Positions 11,216 through 22,599 are shown, counted from the stretch's first letter. The stretch is 64,000 nt of DNA from Petaurus breviceps papuanus (GCA_028583685.1 JAMXIF010001253.1:76849684-76913683), one strand, 5' to 3'. Translations and numbers: made by a program. The notes: generated by a model not told the origin, from the letters alone.

Positions 11216-12005
11216 TAGCATTAGCAAGGTCCCAGATGTAGTGGGCTGTGGTAGAACAAGCAACAAAGAGTCCATCCCATTCTGGTTAGGAGAGTATAGC
11301 ATTCTCTTTACCAAGAGAAAAAGTCCAGATGATGTGTGACACCCATCAAACATGGCCCTAAAAAGGTACCTTCCCCATGACTGGAAGTGGAAAAGACAGT
11401 TTGCTGGGAGGTGATATTAAACTAGAAATATCATCCTCATAGCTGCTGTGGCACAAATTCAGTCACTCTCCTCTAAAATCAATTGTTCTGGGAAATAACA
11501 CTGCATGGCACTAACACATAGAAGCACTTTGTCACAAATAATTATAATATGCTACATTAAACGGCCTTGTAATCTATTGCTGGTATAGGGAGCTGGACGC
11601 AGCAACGTACTTCTAAAAATAGCATAGTAATGAAGTGTTTTTGTAAACAGAGCTTCATAATTTCATTCCAGGCTTTTAGAAGCCCAGTGTGAACAGAGCC
11701 ACAAGTGATTTCATATTTAGAAATAGATAATAAGATGAGGGAAAACATAAATCTTATAATTTAACATATGAAAAAATGTCTTCAGAACTCTTTGAATGAC
11801 TGCTTTCTAAAGAATTATAGGAAAGGTAGTGTTTGAGTAATCGATTTAAGAAGGATTGACATGATTAGATTTATGGTATATGCAGTTTTATCACAGAATG
11901 ATGCTGATCCCCAAACTCATTAGTATAGAACTCTTTATTGGTGGAGATCTATGTCCATAGAGTGCACCTCATCTCCCACACCTCATGCATTTGTATCTCC
12001 CACTT
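11216..12005. other. Intergenic DNA, no recognised element
   Basis: No repeat seen. 11540-11760 is repeat-free and even in composition. No gene evidence. Confidence 0.5.
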
Positions 12006-12009
12006 CTTG

Positions 12010-12180
12010 GAGGTGTATGGTGGAAAGAGCCAGAGAACCTGATTTCAAATTCTATGTCTGTGACTTATTACTTGAATGAGATTGGACAATTCACTTAATG
12101 CCCCTTAACCTTGATTTCTTTACTTGTAAAATGAATAAGTTCAACTATTTGGCCTCTAAGGGTCCTCTGACTGTCATAGT
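12010..12180 (+). repeat. CORE-SINE/MIR-type copy
   Basis: 'ggtggaaagagccagagaac' head, 'gacaattcacttaatg', 'ttacttgtaaaatgaataag' and the 'ggcctctaagggtcctctga' tail type. Confidence 0.6.
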
Positions 12181-12298
12181 GGTAATAAATAGAACTGGAA
12201 CCAGGTTCCAAATCAATTTCCTGTTACATCACAAAGAAGTTTATTCTTGCAACAAATCAAGGATGGATCAGATATAGGTAGAGAGTAGAAGTGGAAAG

Positions 12299-12527
12299 CT
12301 AGGTGACACAGTGAATAGAATACCAGGCTTCAAGTCAGGAAGACCTGAGTTCAAATACAGCCCCAAACAATTACCAACAGTGTGACTCTGGGCAAATTGC
12401 TTAACCCTGTTTGCCTCAGTTTCCTTATCTGTATATGAGCTGGAGAAAGAAATGATAAAGCCACTCTAGTATCTTTGCCAAGGAAATTCCAAACAGGGTC
12501 ACAAAGAACCAAACATGACTAAACAAC
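12299..12527 (+). mobile_element. Mar1 SINE with target duplication
   Basis: 'ctaggtgacacagtgaatag', 'gagttcaaatacagcc', 'cctgtttgcctcagtttcct', 'gagctggagaaagaaatg' and 'gggtcacaaagaaccaaac'. Flanked by agaagtggaaag (12287-12298) and agaggtggaaag (12528-12539), one mismatch. The next SINE begins 8 bases further on. Confidence 0.85.
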
Positions 12528-12547
12528 AGAGGTGGAAAGACCCATTT

Positions 12548-12689
12548 ATTTTTTATCTTATTTTTAATTTTTTGCTTTTTGGAGAGCAATTGGGGTTAAG
12601 TGACTTGCCCAAAGTCATACAACTAGTTTTTGTGTTGTGTCTGAGGTCAGATTTGAACTCAGGTCCTCCTGACTCCAGGGCCAGTGCTC
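12548..12689 (-). mobile_element. WSINE1-like SINE, head-truncated, with target duplication
   Basis: T-rich start then 'gcaattggggttaagtgact', 'agtcatacaactag', 'gtctgaggtcagatttg' and 'cctgactccagggccagtgc'. The tRNA-like head beyond 'gtgctc' is missing. Perfect 11-bp duplication aagacccattt at 12537-12547 and 12690-12700, so the truncation occurred at insertion. Confidence 0.85.
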
Positions 12690-12700
12690 AAGACCCATTT

Positions 12701-13605
12701 TTAAAAGGAGATTATTAGGAAAGAAGTTGGGTGATAATGAGGCTCTCTACTTAAATGGGGAATGAGAGCAGAGGAGTATACAAGAGATAGTGTGGCATTA
12801 TAATAGTTATGACTTTGTAATCAGCTGGACATGAGGGGTGAAAGGGAGTGACTTACCCAAGACAACAACAAGGTTTGATTATGGGAAACAATAAATCATT
12901 GTGCTGCTGACATAAATAGAGAAGTAAGGAGAATAATCTGTTTTGGGGAGAAAGAAAACTAGATACTTCACATGTTAAGTTTGAAGTATTGGTCTGACAG
13001 CATGATGTTTGGATGTGAAAGCAGAGGACCTTGGCTTCAACCCAGCTCTACCTATTACCTTTATGGAACTCTAAATCCATCTAACTTCCCCATCTAAATG
13101 ATGTTCTTGGTGACATTTTCTAGTCTTTTTATCTCCAGGTATAGTTATCTATCTATACATATAGATACATGTTCATATTTATATATATGTGCATATATGT
13201 GTTTGTGATCTATATAGAGATAATAAACATATGGTAGCTGATGAAGTCAGTAAGTGAAAAGGTATAGAGATGGAAAAGAAGAAAACCTAGGAAAGAGACT
13301 GAGATTATAGCTAAAGGTGCAATTTGGCTGATAAGACAACAAAGGAGACTGAGAGTGATCAGGTAGGCAAGAGGATAACCAACAGAAATTAGTCACAAAA
13401 ATATGAAGGAGAGATGATGAATATGACTTTATGCCAATCATGCTATTTTCCCTGGGTGTTCTTAAGCTTATTAATACTCTTCTTAAAGCGTGGCATCTAT
13501 GTTTTGGTACACAATATTTTGGTTAGATTTTGATGATGCTTACCAAGGAGTTTAATGCAATAATAAAAGAAGATGGATAGGAAGTTCAAAACTTTGGACA
13601 TAGTG
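12701..13605. other. Intergenic DNA with AT-rich simple sequence
   Basis: An impure (TA/CA)n tract lies at 13141-13225. No other element recognised. Confidence 0.55.
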
Positions 13606-13840
13606 CTATTAGGTGGTACAATGCATACAGTATTGGACCTAAAGTTAAAAAAAAAACATAACTTTACTAATTGTATGACCTTGGGTCAGTCATTTAATCT
13701 GTGCCTCTCTCAATTTTATTACCTGTAAAATGGGAGTAATAATAACACCTACCTCCCAGGGTTGTTGTGATGATGAAAAGAGATAATATTTGTGAAGTAC
13801 TTTGTAAATTTTAAAGTATTATATCAATATTAGTTTGTGG
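13606..13840 (+). repeat. MIR SINE
   Basis: 'tgaccttgggtcagtcattt', 'ttacctgtaaaatgggagta', 'cctcccagggttgttgtgat' and 'aagtattatatcaatattag' in MIR order. Followed by an impure TGC/TGG-rich patch to about 13895. Confidence 0.75.
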
Positions 13841-14424
13841 TTGCTGCTGGTGGTTGTGGTGGCTGTTGTTTTTGCTGTGCTGGCTGATGGTGTTGAAATG
13901 GTGAGGACAGTGGAGTGGTAGAAGTTGAGAAATGGTGTGATCAAGATTTTAGCAAGCTTGTGAATAGGCTAAGGGTTATGATATAGGATCAGTGGGAGAA
14001 TAGGACAACAAAAGGGCTGACAAAATAATTTAGGAGGTGGGAGAGTAACTTGGGGGTCAGTAGATGATAGCCATGAGGATTGGGAGAACCTGGCCAGCAT
14101 GAAAAGAACAGTCATATATTTATAGATCTTTGCAGTGCATTGCATGGATTTACAAGGATATTGAGGAATGGAGATACAGTAGAGGTACCCTCTATATAGG
14201 ATGGTAGTAGAGAATAAAAATTATACTAACCCTTTCCCATGTCCCTATAAGTCAGGGAAATATAAGCAAGTGTAGTCTCTAGTGGAAAAGATTGCAAAGA
14301 GAGACTGAGTTTTCAGTTAAAGCAAACTGGATGTTTAAAACAAAAGAAAGTGTTAATTGGTTCAAGAATGTAATGGAACATCATTATTATATGTTTACAT
14401 ATGTATACTCAGTACACATTTCAG
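13841..14424. other. Intergenic DNA, nothing recognised
   Basis: No element or credible frame. Confidence 0.5.
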
Positions 14425-14620
14425 TCCTAGAATATGAGAATTGGAAAAGACTTTACTGATTATCAAGTTCAAAGACTTTCCTTTCTAGATGAGGGAATAG
14501 ACCCAGAAAGGTTAAGGATGGCAATATAGCTTCCTGAAAATTCTCAATAGCAGTTAATATTTTAGCCAGACTGGAAGTTAGATCTTTGGATTCCTAGTCC
14601 AATGCTCTTTTCAATGAAAT
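14425..14620 (-). repeat. CORE-SINE, minus strand, diverged
   Basis: 'agaattggaaaagacttta', 'gatgagggaatagacccaga', 'ctggaagttagatctttgg' and 'ctagtccaatgctctttt'. Confidence 0.6.
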
Positions 14621-14785
14621 TTGCATGTTATATTTTCAGTGACAATTGAGAATGCTGCCTCATATTGTATTGAAAGACTTGTGAAGTTGGTAAACGAAGA
14701 TGCATATTCCAGTACATGCAGGCTTCAAGGTGAAAATGAGGGAGATGGTGATAGGTCCTAAGACTTGGGTACAACATTAAAGTTG

Positions 14786-14850
14786 TGTGTGTATGTATGT
14801 ATGTATATGTATATACATATATCTATGCATATGTATACACACATACATTA
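14786..14850. repeat. (GTAT)n/(TA)n/(CA)n compound simple repeat
   Basis: GTGT, GTAT, TATATG and ACACAC units in sequence. Confidence 0.85.
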
Positions 14851-15289
14851 ATTTTTATTATTGATGATTCTTTATTTGTGAAGATGCTTTCTTTCTTGTA
14901 GATTATAAGTTAAATGAGAGCCATAGCCATACTCTATTTTCATGTACCTTCTTGTACCCCACCTTGAACTATCTGGATCCTCAATCAATGCATTGCTTGA
15001 AGGATTCAGTAACAATTTCATGACTGACATACACAAATAGAAGAGTCGCACTTTTAAGTGGGCTGTAATTGTTTTCTTTCCTTATAGGATTGATATGAGG
15101 AAAGGGCTTTGTAAAATGTTATATACTGGGAGCTAGAATTCCATGCTGACCATATAAATGTAACTTAGGCTTCTAAGTAACCAGATAAAAAGGACATTTT
15201 TTTTGTCTTAAGTATTTGCCTAGGGATTCTTTGTGAAAAGCATACTGGAATCTGAGATTTCCAATACCTTTTTGAAGAGTTATTTTCAG
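14851..15289. other. Intergenic DNA, nothing recognised
   Basis: No element seen. Confidence 0.5.
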
Positions 15290-15412
15290 CAGAATGTAAG
15301 CTCCTTGAGGGCAAGGATAGTTTGATTACTGTCTTTGTATTTCCAGTATGTTAGGTAGTATCTTGCACATAGCAGGTACTTAAGTGCTTATTTAATTGAA
15401 TTGAATTTTGTT
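15290..15412 (+). mobile_element. L2 3' end
   Basis: 'gaatgtaagctccttgaggg', 'tttgtatttccag', 'cttgcacatagcaggtactt' and 'attgaattgaat': the L2 terminal block. Confidence 0.8.
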
Positions 15413-15529
15413 CTGAGAAAATGGTGTCTGTGTGAACTGAATCTGCTGTAATATGTTGTTAGGAAAGTACAAAATCTTAATGAAACCTAGGCAAGAGCAA
15501 TTCTTATATCAATCTAGCTCTATGAAAGT

Positions 15530-15725
15530 CAACCCAGCGTAGTAGACAGCAAACTGGTCTCAGAGTCTAGGAGACCTGGGTTCAAGACCTGCCTCTGACA
15601 TCTGCTGGTTGTGGAATTTGACACCAGTTTCTTAACCTCTCATTGACACTAGATAATTATAAGCTGCAAGCAGGTACTAATCTACTTTGGTTGATGGAGT
15701 TTATCCCCACAGTCCTGCCTGTCAC
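15530..15725 (+). repeat. CORE-SINE with the 'accaatgaaatcacag' tail type
   Basis: 'agtctaggagacctgggttc' and 'ttcttaacctctcattgaca' followed by 'taagctgcaagcaggtacta' and 'ttgatggagtttatcccc'. Same tail type as 19130 and 50205. Confidence 0.6.
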
Positions 15726-16795
15726 TCTCCCCTCCAAAAAATCCCTCTAGCATTTGAAGTCCAGACCACGTTTCTCTTTCAGTTTCAGACAAATCTATAA
15801 ATCATTTATTCACTGTATCCAGGGTATTATAATACCCAACACACTGAAATCGACCACTGATTTAATCCTTTGTGTCCCACAAGAACAGCCATCTCAAGGA
15901 TTTTAGGATTGTCTTTCAGCAGCGTAGGTGATTTCAGTGCTAATGCTAAGCAAAGGAAATGCTGATTTTCCAATTTCATGTGTGCTTCAAACCATTTTGC
16001 TGTTTTACTTTGTAAGGTCAAGTTAAGTGGCTAAAATCTCACCTTTATCTTTGAAATTGTGCAGTTTAGAATTAGGACAAAGTATACTGGAACAGCTTAT
16101 TATTTCAACATGCCTGCTTGTCAGTCTCACTCCCTCTCACTTGGAAAGGAGAAGCTGGATTACCAGTGGGCTTTGAAGCATCATATCATGGTTATGACAA
16201 AAAAAAATCTGTCTTCTGGTTAGTCACTTATAACTGAGAAACTGCAGCATCTGAAAAGCTAGTATGCCCTACCTTCTTCATAAGGGAATAAGAACTATCA
16301 ACAATAAACCTTTGTCCAAAGTGGGCATGGAATGAGAAATCCAAAACACCTCTAGGAATCAATCCTCTGTGTAGACACCAAAAAATAATGATCTTAGCAT
16401 GTGCAGTGATGAGAGTGCCTTAATTGGCACATGGAACTAGAATGGAAGGGAAGATGTCAGTATGGCCTAAATGAAGAGAAAATAATGGCATGTCTGTCAC
16501 CTTCAAGCTCTCAGGGAATGTCAACTCCTCTTCTCTCCACTCTGTGAAATGTTGTATGTCAACGCAAAGTCAGCTAAGTTCAGACCTAGCCAAATGCTTG
16601 AAAATATCTAGTAGGAAAGGTAGGACAGGTAATGGTTTAATGGATGAAGAATGTTTAAGGCTAACGGTTAACAGGAAAAGATTTATCACAGCACCGTACA
16701 TGTCTTTGATGCTCAGTAAATCCTTGTTGATGGATGGATATGACAGTGTTATTCAGCAGACCCCACTGTATGTGTGCAAAATTTATCCTCATTGG
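15726..16795. other. Intergenic DNA with a chance 144-codon frame
   Basis: No repeat recognised. A plus-strand frame at 16490-16924 starts here but shows no known domain, and its last third reads into L2 sequence. Not called as a gene. Confidence 0.5.
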
Positions 16796-16799
16796 CCAA

Positions 16800-16925
16800 A
16801 ACCATTTGGAACTGGATTTTTTTGCAATGCTGCTCATTCTTGGTTCTTCTACTACCTTTTTGATGTCTCATCTGGTTGGTTCACCACCTGTATCCTGTAC
16901 TTAACTGTGGTGTACCCCAAGTAAA
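16800..16925 (+). mobile_element. L2 ORF2 fragment
   Basis: 'gcaatgctgctcattcttgg' and 'gtaccccaag' align with 17311-17422, the segment just upstream of the reverse-transcriptase active site in L2. Short, broken. Confidence 0.6.
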
Positions 16926-17214
16926 TGTTCAAAAGTGAGCTTATTTGTACATGACACTACTTGCCTTCATACTATCAGTTTCCCTGAAAATAATATATAG
17001 GTATTTTCAAAATGGGCAGAATTTGACCAAGAATTGTGTTGCCAGAAAATTTTGTTTTGTCATTGTCTCACTTTGTCTTTTCTGTTTTGAATAATCTAAA
17101 AATAATAAACAAAATCTCTTAAATTTGCAGAAGATGTACTTGGCCTGAATCATTGAACTTGGTCTCCTCTATACTTAGCAATCTCATAAAATATATACCT
17201 TAAACCTTCTTTTA

Positions 17215-18044
17215 CTTGTCTCTAAACATTGCCAATCTCATCTTTCTTGTCTAAAAAGCTTTTGACACTCGTTCATCCTCTCTTCCTTGTTATTTTTTTC
17301 CTTTTTTCAGTTTTTGCAATGCTGTTCTTTCTTGATTCTTCTCCTACCTTCTTTCTCAAGCTCCCTTGCTAGATCATGATCTGTATCCTACCCCTAACTA
17401 ATGAGTACACCCCAAGGCTCTGTTATGGGCCCTCTTTTCCATACTCTGTCTCTTAATGACCTCATAAACTCCCATAATTTCACTGAATATCTTTATATAG
17501 ACGACCCCCCAAAATAATTTATCCAGATTTTGTCTCTTTCTTGAGCACTGGTCTTAAATACTAATTTCCTAATTGACATTTCCAAATAAATGTACCAGAG
17601 GCATATCAAATTCAACATGTCCAAAACAAAACTCATAATCTTTTCCCCTGAACTCATCTCTTTTTCCAGTTTCTCTCTGTGTAAGGCCACTGCCATCTTT
17701 CCAGCCACATAGGTTTGCCACCTAAGAATCATCCTAGATTAGTCTCTTTCTCTCATTTCATATATTCAGGTAATTGGCAAATATTGTAGATTCTATCTCT
17801 ACAACATCTCTTCCATCTCTTGCTTTTCTCTACCACCCTGCCAGCCTCCCCTCCCCTCTCCTCCCCTCTCCTCCCCTCTCCTCTCCTCTCCTCTCCTCTC
17901 CTCTCCTCTCTTTCCTTTCTCCAATTCTTCCTCTTCTCAGCTGACAAAGGGACATGCCTAAAGCACATATCTGACTACGTCACTCTTCTGTTCTATAAAC
18001 TCCAGTGGTTCTTTTCAGCAGCTAGAGATAATACTCTGGAATTT
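17215..18044 (+). mobile_element. L2 ORF2 (reverse transcriptase) relic, part 1
   Basis: Conceptual reading, with frame changes and stops, gives STPQGSVMGPL, then YIDD at 17494-17505 (the RT catalytic box, YADD in L2), 'FNMSKTKLIIFSPE', and 'HISDYVTLLFYKLQWF' near 17965-18015, all in L2 order. A CT microsatellite (17845-17910) lies within it. Continues at 18301. Confidence 0.8.
17845..17910. repeat. (CTCTC)n/(CCCCT)n pyrimidine microsatellite
   Basis: Blocks of CTCCCCTCTC then CTCTC units, grown out of CT-rich L2 coding sequence. The 71- and 90-codon frames over it are low-complexity artefacts. Confidence 0.9.
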
Positions 18045-18300
18045 AAAAAAAACAAACATAAGCACATACTATGTGCCATGTTACTGTGCTAAGTCCTTTA
18101 CAAATATTATCTCAGTTGATCATTACAGTAACCCTGGTAGGGAAATGCTATTATTATTATTTCCCATTTTGCAGATGAGGAAACTGAGGCAGACAGAAGT
18201 TAAATGACTTTCCCAGGATCACACAGCTAGTGAAGAAGACTGAATTTGAACTCAGGTCTTCCTGACTCCAGCCCAGCACTCTATCCACTGTAACCAGCCG
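18045..18300 (-). mobile_element. MIR SINE that splits the L2
   Basis: 'cacatactatgtgccatg', 'tattatctcagttgatcat', 'cccattttgcagatgagg', 'ggatcacacagctag' and 'cctgactccagcccagcact': near full length. L2 coding similarity stops at its start and resumes at its end. Confidence 0.8.
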
Positions 18301-18535
18301 CAAATTGTTTAGTATTAAAAGCCCTTCACAACCTTGCTCCAACATATCTTGCCAAGCTTATTATGGGAACTCCTCAAACCCACCAGACTGGCCTTCCTGT
18401 TGTTTCTCACAGAGGCTGTAGCCATTATACTTAGAGTACAATTATTACAATGTACACTCTCCTTACCTCTTCCCCTTAGAATGCTTAGCTTCTTTCAAAG
18501 CTCAACTCAAATGCTTCCTTGATGACTCAGGAAGA
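18301..18535 (+). mobile_element. L2 ORF2 relic, part 2 (C-terminus)
   Basis: Reads 'ALHNLAPTYLAKL' near 18318, matching the L2 'KALH.LAPSYL' block, then 'MLSFFQSSTQM' near 18480, matching the L2 C-terminal 'SFK..L' block. Confidence 0.75.
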
Positions 18536-18662
18536 GAGAGTGAGACTGATGACTTGATGTAACTCTTTCTCACTTAAATTCAATTCATTCACAAGTTGAC
18601 ATATCACCCTGTGATGTCATTGATCCTCTTCCAAAAACAAAAGATGAACAGCAATAACAAAG
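18536..18662 (+). repeat. Second copy of the CAA-tailed repeat
   Basis: 'gagagagtgagactgatgac', 'tgatgtcattgatcctcttc' and a tail 'gatgaacagcaataacaaag' correspond to 11075-11215. Only the last 130 bases are present. Confidence 0.65.
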
Positions 18663-18664
18663 CA

Positions 18665-19065
18665 GAAGGAGGTTAAGTGACTTGTCCAGGGTCACCCAGC
18701 TAGTAAGTGTCTGAGGACAGATTTGAACTCAGGTTTTCTAACTGGGTCCAACAGTTTAATCCACTGAACCATCTAACAACTTAGTAGGGGCTTAGTGCTT
18801 GCTGATTGTTTAGGAGAACCAAAGCAAATGCTTGACTCAATATACTTAGCACCGAAACAATGAAAAAAAATAGAATTTTTTTAAAAATTAGGGTTTGAAG
18901 ATACTTTAGAAGTTGTTATTGGAGGATCTTATTGCAGATGAGAAAGCACGTTTATAGAGGTGAATCGTGTTGTCCAAGGTCACATAATAGCAAAGCCAGA
19001 ACAACAATCAGGTTACTCAACTTCCAAGCCTGGGCTCTTTTTATTATGCTGTGCTGCCTCCAAGG
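18665..19065 (-). repeat. Two CORE-SINE/MIR copies, minus strand
   Basis: 18665-18782 has 'ggaggttaagtgacttgtcc' and 'gtctgaggacagatttgaac'. 18895-19065 has 'gatgagaaagcacg', 'gttgtccaaggtcacataat' and 'cttccaagcctgggctcttt'. Confidence 0.65.
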
Positions 19066-19129
19066 TACTATGTGGCATGATGAAGAGAAACCTAGTCTTG
19101 GCTTTAAGAATGCTGGAAGCATATGACAT

Positions 19130-19320
19130 ATATGAGCATTGACAAGTAACTAAACTTCTCAGTGCCCTACACTATTTCTCTAATACTGTAACTTGCATCG
19201 AGAGAGAGAGACAGAGAGAGGCAGAGACAGAGAGACAGACAAAGACACACACACAGAGGGGTCTCTGTACTAGAAGTTTCCTTCACCATTGAAATCACAG
19301 CTCCCCTCTTTCCCCCCTCA
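19130..19320 (+). repeat. CORE-SINE with internal (GA)n expansion
   Basis: 'gacaagtaactaaacttctc' and 'gtaacttgcatcg', then a GA/CAGA microsatellite at 19198-19258, then 'ctagaagtttccttcacc' and 'attgaaatcacagctccc'. Same tail type as 15530. The microsatellite replaces the middle of the SINE. Confidence 0.65.
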
Positions 19321-20479
19321 CCAAATATGCCTCTTTGTATAGGTACACATTGTGGATATGCCAAGATTGAACTCTTTTTTAGTCATGTTTTTGCTTGTAT
19401 TTTGGCATTTGCTGACTATGCTTTCATTCACTCCTCACCGTTAATAAATTTATTTTTGAAATGTCCCAAATTTCCAGCCTCAATAAGTCTCTGTGAACTT
19501 TTGCCTCAAGGACCTTTGCAGAGGTTGATATGCTTTTTCTTATTTCTAAGACTTCAACTTATTTCCATGTCTTCTTGACTCATCTGAAATAGATTCTCCA
19601 TTTGAAGCATTTCAAATTAATACATCACTACCTAGACTATGAACTAATTAATATGAGTTGTAGTAATGATGAGCTTTGGATTGAGACCATTAATTCATGT
19701 CTTTCTCGCTTTAGTCATAACTAATTGGAGTTGGATGTGGTCTGGGGGTGGGGGAAGGAGCATAAACTATAGTCTCTAGCAGTACTCTAGACCATTCAGA
19801 ATGAGTATAGGGAATGTAGGCCTCTACCAAGACTTAGATACTAGAACAAAGGAAAAGCACAAAGGCATAATTGTAGTGAAAAGTGCATTCAACTGTCACT
19901 AATTACCGAAGTGTCCAAGGGCAAGTCATTATCTTAATTTCCTCCTATAAAATGAGGAGGGATTAAATAATCTTTTATTCTCCCTATTTTCTCTCTCTAA
20001 CTTTGACCTCATCCATATTCTACCACTTTATGATTCCAAGTATGAAGAATCTTCTCATCCTAGTTAGCTATCCAGCCATATATATCTTCTTCCCACCTAG
20101 AAAAGCACTTAGAGACCAGATTGCTAGGAAAATATCCCCAGTCCCAAAGGATATTAGCTTTAGAACTCTAGTTCTGAATAGGGTTGTGTTGATGGGTGAG
20201 TAGGTGCGAACTCAATAGTCCCATTATATCTACCTATCCCCAAACCACCAGGTAGGACAGTGTTTCCCATCCCAGCCAGCAGTTCATCGGCTATCTGTCC
20301 TGAATGAACCTCTACACATTCTTCTAGCTCTTCCTCTAGGTTCAGCAATTAAATCAATGCTACCATAATGCTTTGACTCCAGAAGCTGCTGTGTCTGTTG
20401 AGTGCCCTATAGATTGATTGAGGCTCCATGTGGCTCTCCAGGCATTCCCTTCCCACTACTCCTATTCATGTATTATCTG
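19321..20479. other. Intergenic DNA with weak SINE remnants
   Basis: A short MIR core at about 19905-19975 ('gggcaagtcattatcttaat'). 19465-19615 is pyrimidine-rich and might be a worn L2 fragment. Otherwise nothing. Confidence 0.45.
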
Positions 20480-20598
20480 AACCTATGAGAATATAAGCTA
20501 CTTGACAAACTGTTAATTTTTCTATATTTATTCCCAGCTCTTACTGAAGGACCTAGAACATTATAAGCAATTAGTAAGTGTTTTTGTTAACTTATTTT
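20480..20598 (+). mobile_element. L2 3' end, diverged
   Basis: 'gagaatataagctacttgac', 'ttattcccagctcttac' and 'taagcaattagtaagtg' in L2 terminal order. Confidence 0.6.
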
Positions 20599-20699
20599 AT
20601 TTTTTAAAAGTATGAATTTGACAAACATCAACACAAATGAACATCTTTATACAAAAAGAACAGAAAGAAAAGATTATTCACGAAATGGTGAATTTCTTT

Positions 20700-20949
20700 T
20701 ACAGCTAGGTGCACAGCAGATAGAACATTGAGCCTAGATTCTGACAGACTTAAATTAGAATTTGAACTCAGACACTCCCTAGCTATGTGACCTTGGGAAA
20801 TTCATTTAACCTCTATTTGTCTTAGTTACCTCATCTGCAAAAAGAGGATAATAAAAACACCTGCCTTCCAGTGTTGTGAGACTCAAATGAGACAAAAATT
20901 GCAAAGCATTTTGAACAGTGCCTGGTACATTGTACTGTGTGTGTTAATT
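20700..20949 (+). repeat. MIR SINE
   Basis: 'cagctaggtgcacagcagat', 'agctatgtgaccttgggaaa', 'gttacctcatctgcaaaaag', 'tgtgagactcaaatgagac' and 'ctggtacattgtactg', ending in TTATC. Confidence 0.8.
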
Positions 20950-20994
<45 letters not shown>

Positions 20995-20995
20995 G
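20950..20995. repeat. (ATC)15 microsatellite at the MIR tail
   Basis: About fifteen perfect ATC units directly at the end of the MIR, where the tail normally reads TTATTATT. Confidence 0.95.
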
Positions 20996-21786
20996 TTACA
21001 TAACAAGCTTATTTCTTACTTAAGTATATATTGCATTTAATGCAATGACATCAACATTGCCCTGTTTGCCTGTGTCCTTTTATGTTCCCTCTGTTCTCTT
21101 CCACGGGTTTTTAAAATGTTTCACAGATGCTCTTTTTTTTCCTTTTGCATCATTGTTACTATCTTGTCATTGAATCTTGCAATTCTTTCGCTGCCCCTCT
21201 ACACTACTTCAAGTAACAGCTCTCTCTTGTAACAAACAAGTTTAATCACACGAAACAAATTCTTACACTGGTGGAATCTGAAAATATCTATCTCTTTTGG
21301 CAAGTATGGTCCAACACCTCTCTGACTAGAAGTGGCAGATATGCTCCAAAATTAGTTTTCTATAATCAATATTGGTTATATCACTGATCACGTTCTTGAG
21401 TCTTTCCAAAGTTATTTTCCTTTGTAATATTATAGTCACTATGTACACTGTCTTTTTGTTTCTGGGAGAGAGGTTGCTCTAGGACATCTTGTGCTGCCAT
21501 CTAAGCCAGAAGTCTTTTTCTCTCATTTATTTATTCACTCATTAGCCACCCACCACCCTAGAATCTTCTGCTTCCCTGCCCTTCTGCTTCTCACTTCCTA
21601 AACTCCCCCTCCTCCCCTGCCCCACTCAATCTGATATCTCTGTACCTAGTCTGTGTATTACTGGAGAAAATCAGGAAATTAAATGGATTTCACCCCCTAC
21701 AACAATTATGATGTTTAGTCTCAGCTAGATGTCATTCTTTGCAGTAATTCTTTGACTCAATACTTACGTACTTCTTACCTCACAGG

Positions 21787-22030
21787 GCAGCTAGGTGGTG
21801 CAGTGGATAGCGCACCACATCTAGAGTCAGGGGGACTCATCTTCCTGAGTTTAAATCTGGTCTCAGACACTTAATTTAGCTGTGTGACCCTGGACAAGTT
21901 ATTGAAACCTGTTTGTCTTAGTTTTCTCATCTGGAAAATGAGCTAGAGAAGGAAATGGCAAAGCAGTCCAGTATCTTCACCAAGAAAAGTCCAAATAGGG
22001 TAACCAAGTCAGACGCGATTGAACAACATT
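21787..22030 (+). mobile_element. Mar1 SINE
   Basis: 'gggcagctaggtggtgcagt', 'gcgcaccacatctagagtca', 'ctgtgtgaccctggacaag', 'gagctagagaaggaaatggc' and 'aagtcagacgcgattgaaca'. Among the better preserved Mar1 copies here: the CG in 'gacgcgatt' is still present. Confidence 0.88.
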
Positions 22031-22327
22031 CCCCAAAGCAGCTATTTTAAAACTCCTTTTTCCTTAAGCCCAAACCCTAATATAATTCTCACTTTTATAG
22101 GACATGACTTGGCAGAAGTGTTATTACTTCACTAAGAAAAGTGAGGTTTTATGAAGTGAATTCCCACTGCCTTGCTTCCTATACTTCTTAAAACATCTCA
22201 ACATTATTGTAAGTACTCTATGTTTCCTGCTCTTAGAGGAAGAGATCTATCTGCTTCTTGTTAAGGTGAATACTCCTGTTTGTACCCTTGAGTTCATCTT
22301 TTCTCATCTTCAGGATTTTTCTCTACA

Positions 22328-22455
22328 ATCATTCAACAAGCCTTTATTAAGTACCTGCAGTATACTAGGTACTATCCTAGGATCTGCATACAAATATAAA
22401 GCAGGAAACAATTCCTATTTTCAAGGATCTTGCATTCTAATGGAGGTGATGTAAT
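22328..22455 (-). mobile_element. L2 3' end, minus strand
   Basis: 'cctttattaagtacctgcag', 'ctaggtactatcctagg' and 'caaggatcttgcattctaat'. Confidence 0.75.
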
Positions 22456-22599
22456 CCCTTCTAACAGATTATTTTTTTAATTTAATTAATTTAGCTACTA
22501 GCTCTTTCCCATCTATTAATAAATGTAGTCAGGGTTCCACAGTGCTAAAAACAATTTCTTTAACCATTGTGATATATGTAGCCAATGTCCAATCTTTCC

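Larger units (their letters stand above)
20600..21480 (-). mobile_element. L1 3' UTR relic, split by a MIR
   Basis: Before the MIR: 'aatttgacaaacatcaacac', 'gaaagaaaagattattcac'. After it: 'tatattgcatttaatgcaat', 'gacatcaacattgccctgtt', 'cttgtaacaaacaagtttaa' and 'ctttccaaagttattttcct'. These are L1 3' UTR landmarks in minus orientation. The MIR (20700-20949) and its ATC tail (20950-20995) interrupt it. Confidence 0.55.

Noticed and set aside
16490-16924. 144-codon plus-strand open frame, among the longest in the window
   Set aside because: No recognisable domain, and its last third is an L2 ORF2 fragment (homologous to 17311-17422). No evidence for a host gene.
17753-18092. Arg/Glu-rich and Ser/Leu/Pro-rich frames
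   Set aside because: Translations of the CT microsatellite on the two strands.
20950-20995. Regular short repeats as a possible CRISPR array
   Set aside because: Pure trinucleotide microsatellite at a MIR tail, no spacers, eukaryotic context.
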